From assembly GCF_024138145.1 (NCBI RefSeq), contig NZ_CP099997.1, forward strand, positions 2,542,001-2,606,000: DNA of 64,000 nucleotides. The letters run 5' to 3'. The notes beneath the pieces were generated by a model, which had not been told where the DNA came from, did no database searches, and worked only from the letters and a program-made list of their open reading frames with translations. The first letter of the stretch is position 1. Every line of letters starts with the position of its first letter. Shown here in pieces: positions 1 to 7,929 of this stretch. Position numbers and translations under genes: made by a program. This stretch comes from Natronosalvus halobius. Lineage in GTDB: Archaea > Halobacteriota > Halobacteria > Halobacteriales > Natrialbaceae.

Positions 1-65
1 CGCTCGCGCTCGCCGCGCGACGGGAGGTCGATCGGTTCGACCATCGTCGACTTGTAGTGTACCAT
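1..65 (-). CDS. N-terminus of an unidentified protein (cut by window edge)
   Basis: A minus-strand frame opens at an ATG at 65 (MVHYKSTMVEPIDLPSRG...) and runs off the left edge without a stop, so only about 21 residues are visible. A second in-frame ATG lies at 44. I do not recognise the protein. It runs in the same direction as the gene at 244-708, with about 180 bp between them. The acidic/polar composition fits a haloarchaeal protein, but the fragment is too short to exclude chance. Confidence 0.4.
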   Translation of the reverse strand, partial: MVHYKSTMVEPIDLPSRGERE

Positions 66-243
66 ATCCAGTTCTGGGGCGTGGCGACAGTTCAATCCAT
101 CTGCGGGTTTCTGGGGATCAGTCGCCCCGAACGTACACCGGGAGACGAATCGGGGCTTCGAGGCACGTCCTGGAGTCGCCGGAGGTGACCTGGTCGGCAC
201 GCTCGAAACGACGACCAGTCGAGCCCGGAGTAGGGACCAGCGA

Positions 244-708
244 TCAGGGCTCGAGACGGTACCGGACCGTCCGCGCGCCGTCGAACCGGGGGCCCGACCC
301 GGTGTCGCCGAAGCCGAGTTCCTCGGCGGCCTCCTCGACCGCTCCGTGGCCGTCCGGAACGAGTACCTCGACGGCCATCCCTTCGCACTCGGCGAAGCGA
401 ACGGGTTCGGCCAGCAGGCGCTCGCAGGCGGCCTCCGTGCCGTCGATCTGGGTGACGTGGACGGTGTCGCCCTGGGCGTCGAAACTGACGAACCCGAGGA
501 GGTCTTCGGGATCGGACTTGCCGTACTGCGAGGCGTCCGCGTCACTCGCGTCGTCCGCAGGTGGGACGTCGGCGTTCGGGTCGTGGGTACCGTCCTCGGC
601 CACGCGCACCGTCCGGTCGTGGACGAGGTTCCGGGCCACGTCGGTCGGAGCGTCGGCGATGGCGGCAATCGCGTCGGCGTCGGCCTCGAGGGCATCCCGT
701 ACGTTCAT
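244..708 (-). CDS. GNAT-like haloarchaeal protein (probably DUF7108 family)
   Basis: 154 residues, acidic. The pattern is that of a small GNAT-fold protein: an N-terminal helix rich in Ala/Asp, a central strand pair (LLGFVSFDAQGD, VHVTQIDGTEAA) and a C-terminal 'AAEELGFGDTG...' segment like the end of N-acetyltransferases. No clear acetyl-CoA loop (Q/RxxGxG/A) is visible, so catalysis is not shown. I associate it with haloarchaeal DUF7108, from memory only. The ATG at 708 is favoured because a TATA-like box lies about 28 nt upstream (733-739), as expected for a leaderless mRNA. It is divergent from the KaiC-like gene at 819. Confidence 0.6.
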   Translation of the reverse strand: MNVRDALEADADAIAAIADAPTDVARNLVHDRTVRVAEDGTHDPNADVPPADDASDADASQYGKSDPEDLLGFVSFDAQGDTVHVTQIDGTEAACERLLAEPVRFAECEGMAVEVLVPDGHGAVEEAAEELGFGDTGSGPRFDGARTVRYRLEP

Positions 709-732
709 TACTGTTTGTCAATGCCACGCACG

Positions 733-739
733 AATATAA
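733..739 (-). promoter_or_regulatory. TATA-like box for the 244-708 gene
   Basis: On the minus strand this reads TTTATAT, centred about 28 nt before the ATG at 708. The spacing would put transcription start almost at the start codon, giving a leaderless mRNA. Confidence 0.5.
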
Positions 740-818
740 ATCCGACGAGCCACGAGCCCGTCGCCCCAACGCCGTCGACGCGCGCACTTTCTTGTGCCAG
801 GGAGGCAAAACGCACCCC

Positions 819-1955
819 ATGAACGACGCGTCGGCGACAGACGAGACTCGCTGTGCGTTCTGTGGACACTCCTGCCCGCTCGACCCGCTTACAGATGAGG
901 GCGAGGGAGCGAATCGGGTCTTCTGCTCGCGCGCCTGCCGCGACGCCTTCCAGGAGAACGAAGACGGGTTTCGGCACGATAACGGACACCGGACGCTCCA
1001 GACGGGCGTCGCCGCCCTCGAGGCGAGCCTCCCGCAGGGACTCCCGCGCAACTCGTTCGTCCTCCTGGTGGGCAACTCCGGAACCCGTGAGGAGGCCATC
1101 CAGGCCGAACTGGTCTGGCGCGCGCTCGAGCGCGGCGAACCGGCAATCGTGGTGGCGTTCACCGAACCGCCCACCTCGGTCGTCGAGAACTTCCTCGCGA
1201 TGGACTGGAACGTCCTCCCTTACCTCGAGTCCGGCCGACTTCGGGTCCTCGACTGCTTTACCTCCAGGATGGACGACCCCGAGCGCCTCCACGAACGGAT
1301 GACCGAGTGGAATACCCACCTGCGGCGCGTCGTCGAGCCACAGACGGCCACCGTCCGCGATCCGAGCGATGCCCACGAGGTGCTGAACGTCCTGGACAAC
1401 GGCCTCGAGGACCTCGAGATGATCGAGACGGGGCTGGTCGTCGTCGACTCCATCGCGGAGTTCGCCTCGCTCGTCCAGCCAGTCCAGGCCTACGACTTCG
1501 TCCGGGACGCCCGCGCCGAGGTCTGCAAAGGCCGGTTCGTGCCGCTGATCGCCGGGGGAACGGTGGCGGGCGGCGAGGAGGTCTTCCCCCGGAACCTCGC
1601 GTACGCCGTCGACGGCGTGATCGACCTCGCGCTCGACAACTCGATCGTCGAAGACACGCTCTTTCGTCGGCTTCGGGTGCGCAAGCTCCGGGGTGTCCTC
1701 GCGATCAGCGAGTGGCACACCTACGAGTACACGAGCGGGCTCGGCATGGTGACCTTCGATCCGGTCGAGGAACTCGAGGGCGACCGCGATGGTGGTGGAA
1801 GGCAGGACGGCGACGGCGAGGGTGGGGAGGGGGCGGACGACGATAGCGGAACGAGCGGGACGAACAACGAGACGAGCGGGACGAACGATCCGCGAGACGA
1901 CGTCGATGGAGGCGAACACATCGACGAACCCCACGGCGAGGAACGGAACAGCTAA
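819..1955 (+). CDS. KaiC/RecA-like ATPase-fold protein with N-terminal Cys cluster and degenerate P-loop
   Basis: 378 residues from the ATG at 819; the frame stays open upstream but that part is low-quality sequence antisense to the neighbour. Residues 12-40 hold five cysteines (C12, C15, C19, C36, C40) resembling a treble-clef or MYM-type zinc site. Residues about 75-325 look like the haloarchaeal KaiC-like RecA fold: LLVGNSGT at the P-loop (83-90) and GLVVVDS with Asp210 at the Walker B position. The P-loop lacks the conserved Lys-Thr/Ser (GNSGTREE instead of GxxGxGKT), so ATP hydrolysis is doubtful. The tail after about residue 325 is Asp/Gly/Glu/Asn/Thr-rich and probably disordered. The gene lies directly upstream of rnhB (25 bp gap). 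Family members are often linked to signalling, but no partner is evident here. Confidence 0.75.
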   Translation: MNDASATDETRCAFCGHSCPLDPLTDEGEGANRVFCSRACRDAFQENEDGFRHDNGHRTLQTGVAALEASLPQGLPRNSFVLLVGNSGTREEAIQAELVWRALERGEPAIVVAFTEPPTSVVENFLAMDWNVLPYLESGRLRVLDCFTSRMDDPERLHERMTEWNTHLRRVVEPQTATVRDPSDAHEVLNVLDNGLEDLEMIETGLVVVDSIAEFASLVQPVQAYDFVRDARAEVCKGRFVPLIAGGTVAGGEEVFPRNLAYAVDGVIDLALDNSIVEDTLFRRLRVRKLRGVLAISEWHTYEYTSGLGMVTFDPVEELEGDRDGGGRQDGDGEGGEGADDDSGTSGTNNETSGTNDPRDDVDGGEHIDEPHGEERNS

Positions 1956-1980
1956 CTGCTCCAGCCGAAATCCTCCGTCC

Positions 1981-2658
1981 ATGCCCTTCGGTGTCGACGA
2001 AGCCGGCAAAGGCCCCGTCTTCGGGTCCATGTTCGCCGCCGCGGTCTGGGCCCCGACTCGAGACGCCCTCCCCGACGGCGTCGCCGACTCCAAGCGTCTC
2101 TCACCGGAGCGGCGAGAGACCCTGGCCGAGACCATCCGCGCGGACGACCGAATTCAGGTCGGCGTCGCCGAAATTACCACCGAGCGGATCGACGCCCCCG
2201 ATACCGACATGAATGGCCTGGCCGTCGAGGCCCACGCGAGCGCGCTCGAGGCGGCCGCCGAGGAGCTCGCTTCCGACCTCAAGCACAGGGGAGCGTCGGA
2301 ACCGCCGGTCGCCCACTGCGACGCCTGCGACACCGACGCCGACCGCTTCGCCCGCCGGGTCGCCGACGCCTGCGCCCTCGAGACCACGGTCGAGGCGACC
2401 CACGGCGCCGACGACGACGACCCGCTCGTGGGCGCCGCGAGCATCGTCGCCAAGGTCGAACGTGACGCCCACGTCGCCGCCATCGCCGACGAGTACGGTG
2501 AAATCGGGAGCGGCTACCCCTCCGACCCGACCACGCGGGCGTTTCTCGAGGAGTACGTCGTGAGATGTGGAGCGTTGCCGGCGTTCGCCCGCGCGTCGTG
2601 GTCGACCTGCGCCGACGTGCTCGCCGACGCCGAACAGACCGGACTCGAGCAATTTTGA
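1981..2658 (+). CDS. rnhB: Ribonuclease HII
   Basis: 225 residues, the usual size for archaeal RNase HII. It cleaves the RNA strand of RNA/DNA hybrids and removes misincorporated ribonucleotides. The N-terminal GVDEAGKGPVFG motif supplies catalytic Asp6 and Glu7. The later Asp-rich segment HCDACDTD and the GAASIVAKVERDAH motif, which is diagnostic of type 2 enzymes, are both present. An ATG at 1981 starts directly at the conserved MPFGVDEAGKG; the frame extends upstream only as the shadow of the preceding gene. Archaeal family members usually read GIDEAGRGP; Lys10 in place of Arg is conservative. It follows the KaiC-like gene by 25 bp, so the two may be cotranscribed. Confidence 0.95.
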   Translation: MPFGVDEAGKGPVFGSMFAAAVWAPTRDALPDGVADSKRLSPERRETLAETIRADDRIQVGVAEITTERIDAPDTDMNGLAVEAHASALEAAAEELASDLKHRGASEPPVAHCDACDTDADRFARRVADACALETTVEATHGADDDDPLVGAASIVAKVERDAHVAAIADEYGEIGSGYPSDPTTRAFLEEYVVRCGALPAFARASWSTCADVLADAEQTGLEQF

Positions 2659-2684
2659 CGTACCCCCGCCCGAAATACGCCGGT

Positions 2685-3281
2685 ATGAGCGAAGACGACG
2701 TCGCTCGAACCCTGCAGGCCTACGAATCGGACGCCGACGCCTACGTCGAGAAGTACCGCACCGAGTCGGTGCTCGCCCGGTACGGCGAGGCGTTCCTCGA
2801 GGCGCTCGAGACCACCGGCGGGCAGCGCGTCCTGGACGTCGGCTGCGGGCCTGGCGTGGACTCGGCGACTCTCGAGGCCCGCGGCTACGACGCCGTCGGC
2901 CTGGATCCGACCGAGGCGTTCCTTCAGGCGGCAACGGAGGACGTCCCGTCGGCGTCGTTCCTCCGGGGCGACATGCGGGCGCTCCCGGTCGCGACCGACG
3001 CGGTCGACGGCCTCTGGGTGTGCGCATCGTTTCTCCACGTCCCCCGAGCGGACGCGCCCGCGACGCTCCGCGAGTTTCGGCGCGTGCTCGACGCCGACGG
3101 CGTCCTGTACCTCTCCGTGAAGCGACCCGACCTGGCCGCCCGCGACGGGAGCAACCGCCACTTCGAGCCCTACCAGCCGGGAGCGGTCCGGGACCTGCTC
3201 GAGGCGGCCGGGTTCGAACGGGTGACGGTGACCGAGCTGGACGGGTGGGTCTCCGCACTGGCCCGCACGCCCGCCGGATAG
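2685..3281 (+). CDS. Class I SAM-dependent methyltransferase
   Basis: 198 residues. Motif I is VLDVGCGPG (residues 49-57), followed by GLDP, the acidic end of the second strand, and a motif IV/post-I region GLWVCASFLHVP. The layout matches the Methyltransf_11/25 family. The substrate cannot be told from sequence. The start at 2685 places the protein at MSEDDVARTLQAYESDADAY, and an AATTTTG box sits about 29 nt upstream. It lies 26 bp after rnhB on the same strand. Small-molecule or protein methylation are both possible. Confidence 0.85.
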   Translation: MSEDDVARTLQAYESDADAYVEKYRTESVLARYGEAFLEALETTGGQRVLDVGCGPGVDSATLEARGYDAVGLDPTEAFLQAATEDVPSASFLRGDMRALPVATDAVDGLWVCASFLHVPRADAPATLREFRRVLDADGVLYLSVKRPDLAARDGSNRHFEPYQPGAVRDLLEAAGFERVTVTELDGWVSALARTPAG

Positions 3282-3318
3282 CAATTGACTTTTTGGGACT
3301 CGTGTCGTAGCGCTACCC

Positions 3319-3813
3319 ATGGGATACGTCTGTCCGATCTGTGAGGCGGGCGTCACCGACGGCCGCCAACTCGCCGACCACCTCGCCGTCACCGCGTCGC
3401 TCGGTCGCACGGCTCACCTCGAGTGGCTCGAGGAGCACGTCCCGGACTGGGGCTCGAGAACGCGGGGCGAACTCGCCAGCGCCGCCACCCCGCACGCGCT
3501 CGAGGTGGAGTTGCCGGTCTCGGAAGACGCTCCCGAGGGGCCGAGGGTGCAGTCGGGGCGGAAGGCTAACGCGAGGAACCAGAAGGACCCAGGGGGCCCG
3601 AGTGACCCCAGACTCGAGGACGCCATCGCCCGACAGGCGCAGAAACCTGGACGCGGAGACGTGACCGCCGAAACCGAGGACGTCCTCGAAGAGGCGAAGG
3701 CGTTGACGGCTCGAATGGAGGGCGAGGGTGCACCCGAGAGCCGGGTAAAATCGCGCGCCGAAGACGGGCCTGGAGACGAAACCGGAAACGAGACCGGAAA
3801 CGAAAACGCGTAA
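3319..3813 (+). CDS. Small zinc-finger protein, DUF5810-like
   Basis: 164 residues. The N-terminus MGYVCPICEAGVTDGRQLADHL carries a CxxC followed by a His (about residue 21), like a degenerate C2H2 or CPxC finger. The next 35 residues (HLEWLEEHVPDW) are well structured, and the C-terminal half is Arg/Glu/Gly-rich and likely disordered. This matches the haloarchaeal DUF5810 family as I remember it. A GACTTTTTGG box lies about 30 nt before the ATG. The next gene, 25 bp downstream, is DUF5809-like; the two families are neighbours in other haloarchaea, so they probably act together. No function is known to me. Confidence 0.75.
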   Translation: MGYVCPICEAGVTDGRQLADHLAVTASLGRTAHLEWLEEHVPDWGSRTRGELASAATPHALEVELPVSEDAPEGPRVQSGRKANARNQKDPGGPSDPRLEDAIARQAQKPGRGDVTAETEDVLEEAKALTARMEGEGAPESRVKSRAEDGPGDETGNETGNENA

Positions 3814-3838
3814 CTGTCCTCCCGCCAACCGTCTCGAC

Positions 3839-4249
3839 ATGCACACCGTCGGTACCTTCGCCCCCGACACCCTCCAGGACGCGAGCGAGCAGTACGAATC
3901 GGTCGGCCCCGCCGCCCAGACCGTCGTCCGCGAGGTCGCCAAGGCCATGGACTTCGGCCGCGAGGAGTACGCCGACCGTGTCTCGAGCGACGTGGTGGAG
4001 ACGGCTCGGGATGCCCTGTTCGCGAGCTTGCTCGAGGTTCGCGTCGGCACCCGCGAGGAGTACGAGGACTGGCGCGAGGAGTACGACGGAGAGGTGATCG
4101 AAGCAGGAAGCGAGCACGTCGACCACGTGGTCTGGCACGCCGCCCCGACCGGCGAGGCCGTTGCCGCGACCTTCCACGAGAAGGAGGAAGCCGCCATCGC
4201 GACGCTTCGGCGCCAGGCGTTCGGACGACTGTACCGCGACCAGTTATAG
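3839..4249 (+). CDS. DUF5809-like protein
   Basis: 136 residues starting MHTVGTFAPDTLQDASEQYESVGPAAQ. It is helical and acidic, with no membrane segment or catalytic motif. It matches the haloarchaeal DUF5809 family as I recall it. It has no promoter box of its own and follows the DUF5810-like gene by 25 bp, so an operon is likely. Downstream it converges with the zinc-ribbon gene across a repeat-rich spacer. Confidence 0.75.
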   Translation: MHTVGTFAPDTLQDASEQYESVGPAAQTVVREVAKAMDFGREEYADRVSSDVVETARDALFASLLEVRVGTREEYEDWREEYDGEVIEAGSEHVDHVVWHAAPTGEAVAATFHEKEEAAIATLRRQAFGRLYRDQL

Positions 4250-4341
4250 TGTCCTTCCAAGCGCCAACGGCCCGTCGGCGACCGAGTGCCGGAGCGCGTC
4301 GCCCGGAGCGGAACTGCGAACGTTCGAGAGAACCTCGAGGG

Positions 4342-4402
4342 GGTTGCTGCACGAAAGGACGGACTTTGCTGCACGAAAGGACGGACTTTGCTGCACGAAA
4401 GG
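4342..4402. repeat. 22-bp tandem repeat, about 2.7 copies
   Basis: The unit is TTTGCTGCACGAAAGGACGG plus two bases, repeated almost exactly. It sits in the spacer between two convergent genes. I see no gene in it. Confidence 0.85.
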
Positions 4403-4452
4403 AAAGCGATTGCTTCGCGTAACGGTGTGGAAGCCGGCGTGCACAGGCGTCA

Positions 4453-4548
4453 GCGATCAGGACGAGTTCGGAATTGAACTCACGGCGATCAGGACGAGTT
4501 CGGAATTGAACTCACGGCGATCAGGACGAGTTCGGAATTGAACTCGAA
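4453..4548. repeat. 32-bp tandem repeat, 3 copies, entering the 3' end of the zinc-ribbon gene
   Basis: Units start at 4453, 4485 and 4517, at an exact 32-bp period. The core is GATCAGGACGAGTTCGGAAT. The third copy contains the stop codon of the minus-strand gene that ends at 4521, and it runs into a stretch of degenerate TCCGAA-type hexamers (about 4545-4615) that encodes the Ser/Asp tail of that protein. Confidence 0.9.
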
Positions 4549-4853
4549 CTCGAATCCGAATCCGAACGTGAGTCCGAATCCAGACGCGAACGCGAATCCA
4601 AATCCGAACTCGAACCGTCGACCACTTCGAACGACGTCCCGCCGCACCGGCAGCCCTCTCGTCGCCCTATCGGGCGGATTTTCCCCTCGGACCACCGCTC
4701 CGCCGCGTACGCCGCCCCGCAGGACGTACAGATCGCCGCGACTTTCTGAACGCGTTCGCGCTCGTGCTCGCGGCCGACGTCATCTTCGTCTTCACCTGCG
4801 ACTTTGTCTGACGCCGATTCGGCGACGTCGTCTCCCGCAACCTGGTCGTCCAT
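4521..4853 (-). CDS. Zinc-ribbon protein with repeat-encoded Ser/Asp tail
   Basis: 110 residues from the ATG at 4853. A short acidic N-terminus (MDDQVAGDDVAES) precedes a zinc ribbon: CTSCGAAY, then CRCGGTSFEVVD about 25 residues later, giving two CxxC/CxC half-sites. The last 25 or so residues are Ser/Asp/Arg and are encoded by hexamer and 32-bp tandem DNA repeats, so the C-terminus probably varies between strains. A strong TTATATAA box lies at 4911-4918. The 5' leader could fold into a GGCCC/GGGCC hairpin (4857-4872) ending 3 nt before the ATG, which might limit translation. Function unknown. Confidence 0.7.
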   Translation of the reverse strand: MDDQVAGDDVAESASDKVAGEDEDDVGREHERERVQKVAAICTSCGAAYAAERWSEGKIRPIGRREGCRCGGTSFEVVDGSSSDLDSRSRLDSDSRSDSDSSSSSIPNSS

Positions 4854-4910
4854 GTAGGCCCTTAGAGGGGCCACAACGGGATAGCAACCATGCGGTGACT
4901 TCGAGGGTGT

Positions 4911-4918
4911 TTATATAA
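4911..4918. promoter_or_regulatory. TATA box in divergent spacer
   Basis: TTATATAA is palindromic and could serve the minus-strand zinc-ribbon gene (ATG at 4853) or, less well placed, the plus-strand gene at 5074. It is one of the best TATA matches in the window. Confidence 0.5.
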
Positions 4919-5073
4919 GCGTGCTGGCGCGTTTCACGGCCTGCGTTCGCTATCACTTGCGCGGGAGCGTTCTCGAGACGACGGAGCGCCGCGAAGCGCC
5001 GGCGGAACGCCAGCGAGGCGACGATGAAGCAACGACGAAACGCGTATCCTCCGTCGGTTCCGATAGTCGACTA

Positions 5074-5505
5074 ATGCGTCGACGGACCCTCCTCCTCGTC
5101 TCGGCCTTCGTGCTCGTGCCGCTCGTCCTTCTGGTCTCTCTCGGCGCCGTCCCCGGACTGATCGGCGGCGGGGACGTCTACTACGTGGTCGCGAGCGAGG
5201 TCGACCTCCAGGACGGCGAGCCACCAGAGGCGAACGTCACGAGTACGATCGCCGCCGAGAACCTCTCGGAGAATCGCTTCCCGTACACGACGGGCGCGCT
5301 CGAGGACGGTCGCTCGGCGGCCTACGAGGAGGGGCGATTCGGCTTCGAGTCGGCGTTCACGCACACGCCGTTCGACGAGTTCTCCGAGTTCGAGACGTGG
5401 AACCGCGCAGCGACCGACCCCGAGGCTGACGTGGTCTATCTCGAACGAAACGGTACCTACTACCGCCTCGAGATCACACCGGCTAGCGATGTCGATGGAT
5501 CCTGA
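5074..5505 (+). CDS. Small secreted or membrane-anchored protein, unknown
   Basis: 143 residues. Residues about 4-27 form one hydrophobic segment (LLLVSAFVLVPLVLLVSLGAV) after MRRR, so this is a signal anchor or signal peptide. The remainder is an acidic extracellular domain with several aromatic residues (DVYYVVASEV, YLERNGTYYRLEI). I chose the ATG at 5074 because upstream codons are Arg-rich noise. The 3' end overlaps the Nudix gene by 17 nt in another frame, implying coupled expression. No recognised family. Confidence 0.65.
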   Translation: MRRRTLLLVSAFVLVPLVLLVSLGAVPGLIGGGDVYYVVASEVDLQDGEPPEANVTSTIAAENLSENRFPYTTGALEDGRSAAYEEGRFGFESAFTHTPFDEFSEFETWNRAATDPEADVVYLERNGTYYRLEITPASDVDGS

Positions 5506-6082
5506 CGACGCGGAAGACGGGGAAGGCGACGCCGACCCGAGCGTCACCGAGGATGCGCCGGCGTGGCCCGTGCTCGAGTCCCGGACCGAGTACGAAACCG
5601 GCTGGTACGACGGCGGCTACGATCTGGTCGAACAGCCCGACGGCTCCGAGAAGCGCTACTACTGGGCCGACCTTCCCCCCGCGGTCGTGATCGTCGCCAC
5701 GACCGACGACTCGATCCTGTTCGTCGAGCAGTATCGCCCCGCGATTCAGGAGACACACCTCGAGTTACCCGCCGGAATCGTCGAAGCGGGCGAGTCCTAC
5801 ACCGCCGCGGCCGCGCGCGAACTCGAGGAGGAGACCGGTTTTCGTCCCTCGAGTCTCGCCCTCTTGCAGGAGTATCGCGTCGCGACTGGCGTCCTTCGCC
5901 ACGACCGCGGCGTGGTCTACGCGGAGGGACTCGAACCTGGCGAGCGCGACCTGGACGGCAACGAGTTCCTCGAGGTACGGACGATCCCGAAGGAAGAGGC
6001 GCTGGCTCGAGCGCGCGAGGAGCCGGCGAACGACTCGACGCTGAGCGCGCTGTTGCTGGCGCGCGAGGACGGGTTGTTCTGA
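5489..6082 (+). CDS. Nudix hydrolase (ADP-ribose pyrophosphatase-like)
   Basis: 197 residues. A complete Nudix box runs from Gly96 to Phe118 and fits GX5EX7REUXEEXGU (the core is AAAARELEEETGF), providing the metal-binding glutamates. The preceding strand ILFVEQYRPAIQETHLELPAG is typical of the ADP-ribose/nucleoside-diphosphate-sugar pyrophosphatase subfamily. The role is hydrolysis of a nucleoside diphosphate linked to X; the exact substrate is inferred. ATGs at 5489 and 5495 are both possible. It overlaps the preceding gene by 17 nt. The N-terminal 30 residues are acidic and unstructured. Confidence 0.9.
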   Translation: MSMDPDDAEDGEGDADPSVTEDAPAWPVLESRTEYETGWYDGGYDLVEQPDGSEKRYYWADLPPAVVIVATTDDSILFVEQYRPAIQETHLELPAGIVEAGESYTAAAARELEEETGFRPSSLALLQEYRVATGVLRHDRGVVYAEGLEPGERDLDGNEFLEVRTIPKEEALARAREEPANDSTLSALLLAREDGLF

Positions 6083-6130
6083 TCCAGGAGTATCGTTTAA
6101 CCCGCTCGAGACCCAATTCCGACCAACACA

Positions 6131-6553
6131 ATGGACGGCGAAATCTCCACCGACGACGTCTCGGCACTGCTCGAGTCCGACGCCGACGTACGGATCGTTG
6201 ACATTCGCGACCAGGCAAGCTTCGAACGCGGCCACATTCCCGGCAGCGAGAACGTCCCGTTTCACGAGCTAACGGCGAAAATCGAGGACTTCGACGACAC
6301 CGACCGGATCGTCACCGTCTGCCCGCACGGGCAGGCGAGCGTCCAGGCGGCACGGCTCATCGGCTCCTACGAGGGGAGCGCGGATGCCCGCGTCGAGAGC
6401 ATGGCCGGGGGACTCGAAGCCTGGGCCGAGGCCTACGAGCTGTCGGCCGACGACGGCGAGGGCGACGAGCAAAGCGAGCGAGACGGACGAAGTGAGCGAA
6501 ACGAAGGCGAACACGATACTCGAGGAAACGCCGACTCGAGTGCGCCGTTCTGA
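6131..6553 (+). CDS. Rhodanese-domain sulfurtransferase
   Basis: 140 residues. It is a single rhodanese domain: DVRIVDIRD, HIPGSENVPF and the active-site loop CPHGQAS with Cys64 as the persulfide carrier. The final 35 residues are Glu/Asp/Ser-rich and probably disordered. TTTAAC lies about 31 nt before the ATG. The likely role is sulfur transfer in the cytosol; the partner is unknown. It is 48 bp after the Nudix gene on the same strand. Confidence 0.9.
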   Translation: MDGEISTDDVSALLESDADVRIVDIRDQASFERGHIPGSENVPFHELTAKIEDFDDTDRIVTVCPHGQASVQAARLIGSYEGSADARVESMAGGLEAWAEAYELSADDGEGDEQSERDGRSERNEGEHDTRGNADSSAPF

Positions 6554-7040
6554 TTCTCGGTCGGGGTCGCCAAGGTGGTCGTGACGACGATCACTGCATC
6601 AGCCGACCGAATCGGTCTGAGAGACACACCTCTGGCGAAGCGAGCGTCGGACGACACCCCTCCCGTAGTAACGACCCTGACTATGACGGCCGAACGATCT
6701 TCCCTGTGAATGATGCACACACGAATGGTCTGCTTCCGCATCGCACCACAATGGGACAGACCGTCAGGATTTCAGCGGGCTGAGAGCCGCATCAGCACCC
6801 GGCCACACCCCCCACGTGGCCGGTTTTGCTGTCGGCGTATTCGAGTCCTCGAGTTGTGGGTCAGAAACCGACAGAGGTAGCGAGCGACGCGACTCGAGGC
6901 GTGACTCGAAAGTGTCACGTGAAAACGAGAGCAGCGCTCCCGCTCGAGCCGCCGGCGAAACGAAAAACCGCACCGCAGGTGCTAGTTTCGTTCGGTTCAC
7001 GATCCGCCGTGGATCGGAAGTCCGGTCAGCGCATCGACGG
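6554..7040. other. 487-bp spacer without a supported gene
   Basis: Between the rhodanese gene and the convergent eIF1 gene. Apart from the hairpin at 6799-6827 I see nothing. Open frames here are Arg/Ser-rich with no plausible start signal. Confidence 0.5.
6799..6827 (+). terminator. Hairpin followed by T-run
   Basis: A perfect 8-bp stem CCGGCCAC/GTGGCCGG with a 9-nt C-rich loop is followed immediately by TTTT on the plus strand. It is about 245 bp past the rhodanese stop. It may terminate read-through, or end an unrecognised transcript starting in the spacer. Confidence 0.5.
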
Positions 7041-7334
7041 TCAGGCGACGTTGAACCCGCGATCGCGGAGGAAGTCCTCGATGCGGCCGCGGTGGTTACC
7101 CTGGAGTTCGATGTGGCTGTCCTCGACGGTCCCGCCACAGGCGAACTTCGATTTCAGATCCGACGACAGACTGTCGAGATCGACGTCCTTGGGGTCGAAT
7201 CCTTCGATGACCGTTACCTCTTTACCGTATCTGCGCTCGTCAATGCGGATGGTGAGTTGCTGCTGGCCCTTGGCCACGTCCTCGCAGACGCAGAGTTCCT
7301 GGGGCAGCCCGCACGTCGAGCAGACTTCCGACAT
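7041..7334 (-). CDS. Translation initiation factor eIF1 (SUI1 homologue)
   Basis: 97 residues, normal for archaeal aIF1/SUI1. The N-terminus has a CSTCG...CVC cluster (C5, C8, C15, C17), a small zinc site common in archaeal members. It is followed by the SUI1 core: [22 protein letters not shown], then [26 protein letters not shown]. The role is start-codon fidelity on the 30S subunit. A TTTAATA box centred about 29 nt upstream of the ATG (7360-7366) indicates a leaderless message. Confidence 0.95.
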   Translation of the reverse strand: MSEVCSTCGLPQELCVCEDVAKGQQQLTIRIDERRYGKEVTVIEGFDPKDVDLDSLSSDLKSKFACGGTVEDSHIELQGNHRGRIEDFLRDRGFNVA

Positions 7335-7359
7335 TACGTTCGCCCGTACGGAATGAGCA

Positions 7360-7366
7360 TATTAAA
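7360..7366 (-). promoter_or_regulatory. TATA box of the eIF1 gene
   Basis: TTTAATA on the minus strand, centred about 29 nt before the ATG at 7334. Confidence 0.55.
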
Positions 7367-7508
7367 CACTATCGGGACCGCAACCGACTTCCGACTCTCG
7401 GGACCGCAACCGTCTTTCGCCTCCAGCGGTCGAACGCTCGACCCACCGCCGACCAAAGCCGCCTGACAACCGATGGGATTTTCCTGTCTGCGCGTCCAGG
7501 ATGGTGGC

Positions 7509-7928
7509 ATGAACTATCGTGCAGTCGAACCGACGGGAGAGTACGTCGCCAGCCTCGAACACGGCGCCGACTGGCGGGCCGAGATCGAATCGCTCGCGGC
7601 CGAGGTCGACGCCGAGGCCGCCTGGTTCACCGCCCTCGGCGCCGTCCAGGATGCCGAAATCTGGTTCTACAACCAGGACACCCTCGAGTACGAACCCGTG
7701 AGCTTCGACGAACCGCTCGAGGTGGCCAGCTGCGTGGGGAACGTCTCCTGGCTGGAGGGGGAGCGATTCGCCCACACCCACGCCGTCCTCTCGCGGCCCG
7801 ACGGCACGGCCCTCGCGGGCCACCTGAACGCCGCGACCGTCTTCGCGGGCGAAGTGTACATGCGCACCTTCGAGGAACCCCTCGAGCGCGAGCACGACGA
7901 GACCACCGATCTCGACCTCTGGCTCTAA
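7509..7928 (+). CDS. PPC-domain (DUF296) protein
   Basis: 139 residues, one PPC/DUF296 domain. The hallmarks are the strand AAWFTALGAVQDAEIWFYN, the metal-type motif AHTHAVLSRPDG, and AGHLNAATVFAGEVYMRTF. In bacteria and archaea, stand-alone PPC proteins form trimers and are often called DNA-binding, but this one lacks an AT-hook, so that is unproven. The ATG at 7509 is preferred to an upstream in-frame start because the preceding residues are not conserved-looking. It ends one base before the polC start region, so the two are probably cotranscribed. Confidence 0.85.
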   Translation: MNYRAVEPTGEYVASLEHGADWRAEIESLAAEVDAEAAWFTALGAVQDAEIWFYNQDTLEYEPVSFDEPLEVASCVGNVSWLEGERFAHTHAVLSRPDGTALAGHLNAATVFAGEVYMRTFEEPLEREHDETTDLDLWL

Positions 7929-7929
7929 C

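Noticed and set aside
6711-6890. 58-residue plus-strand ORF starting ATGATGCAC
   Set aside because: Composition is Arg/His/Pro-rich without promoter or motif, and the hairpin with T-run lies inside it.
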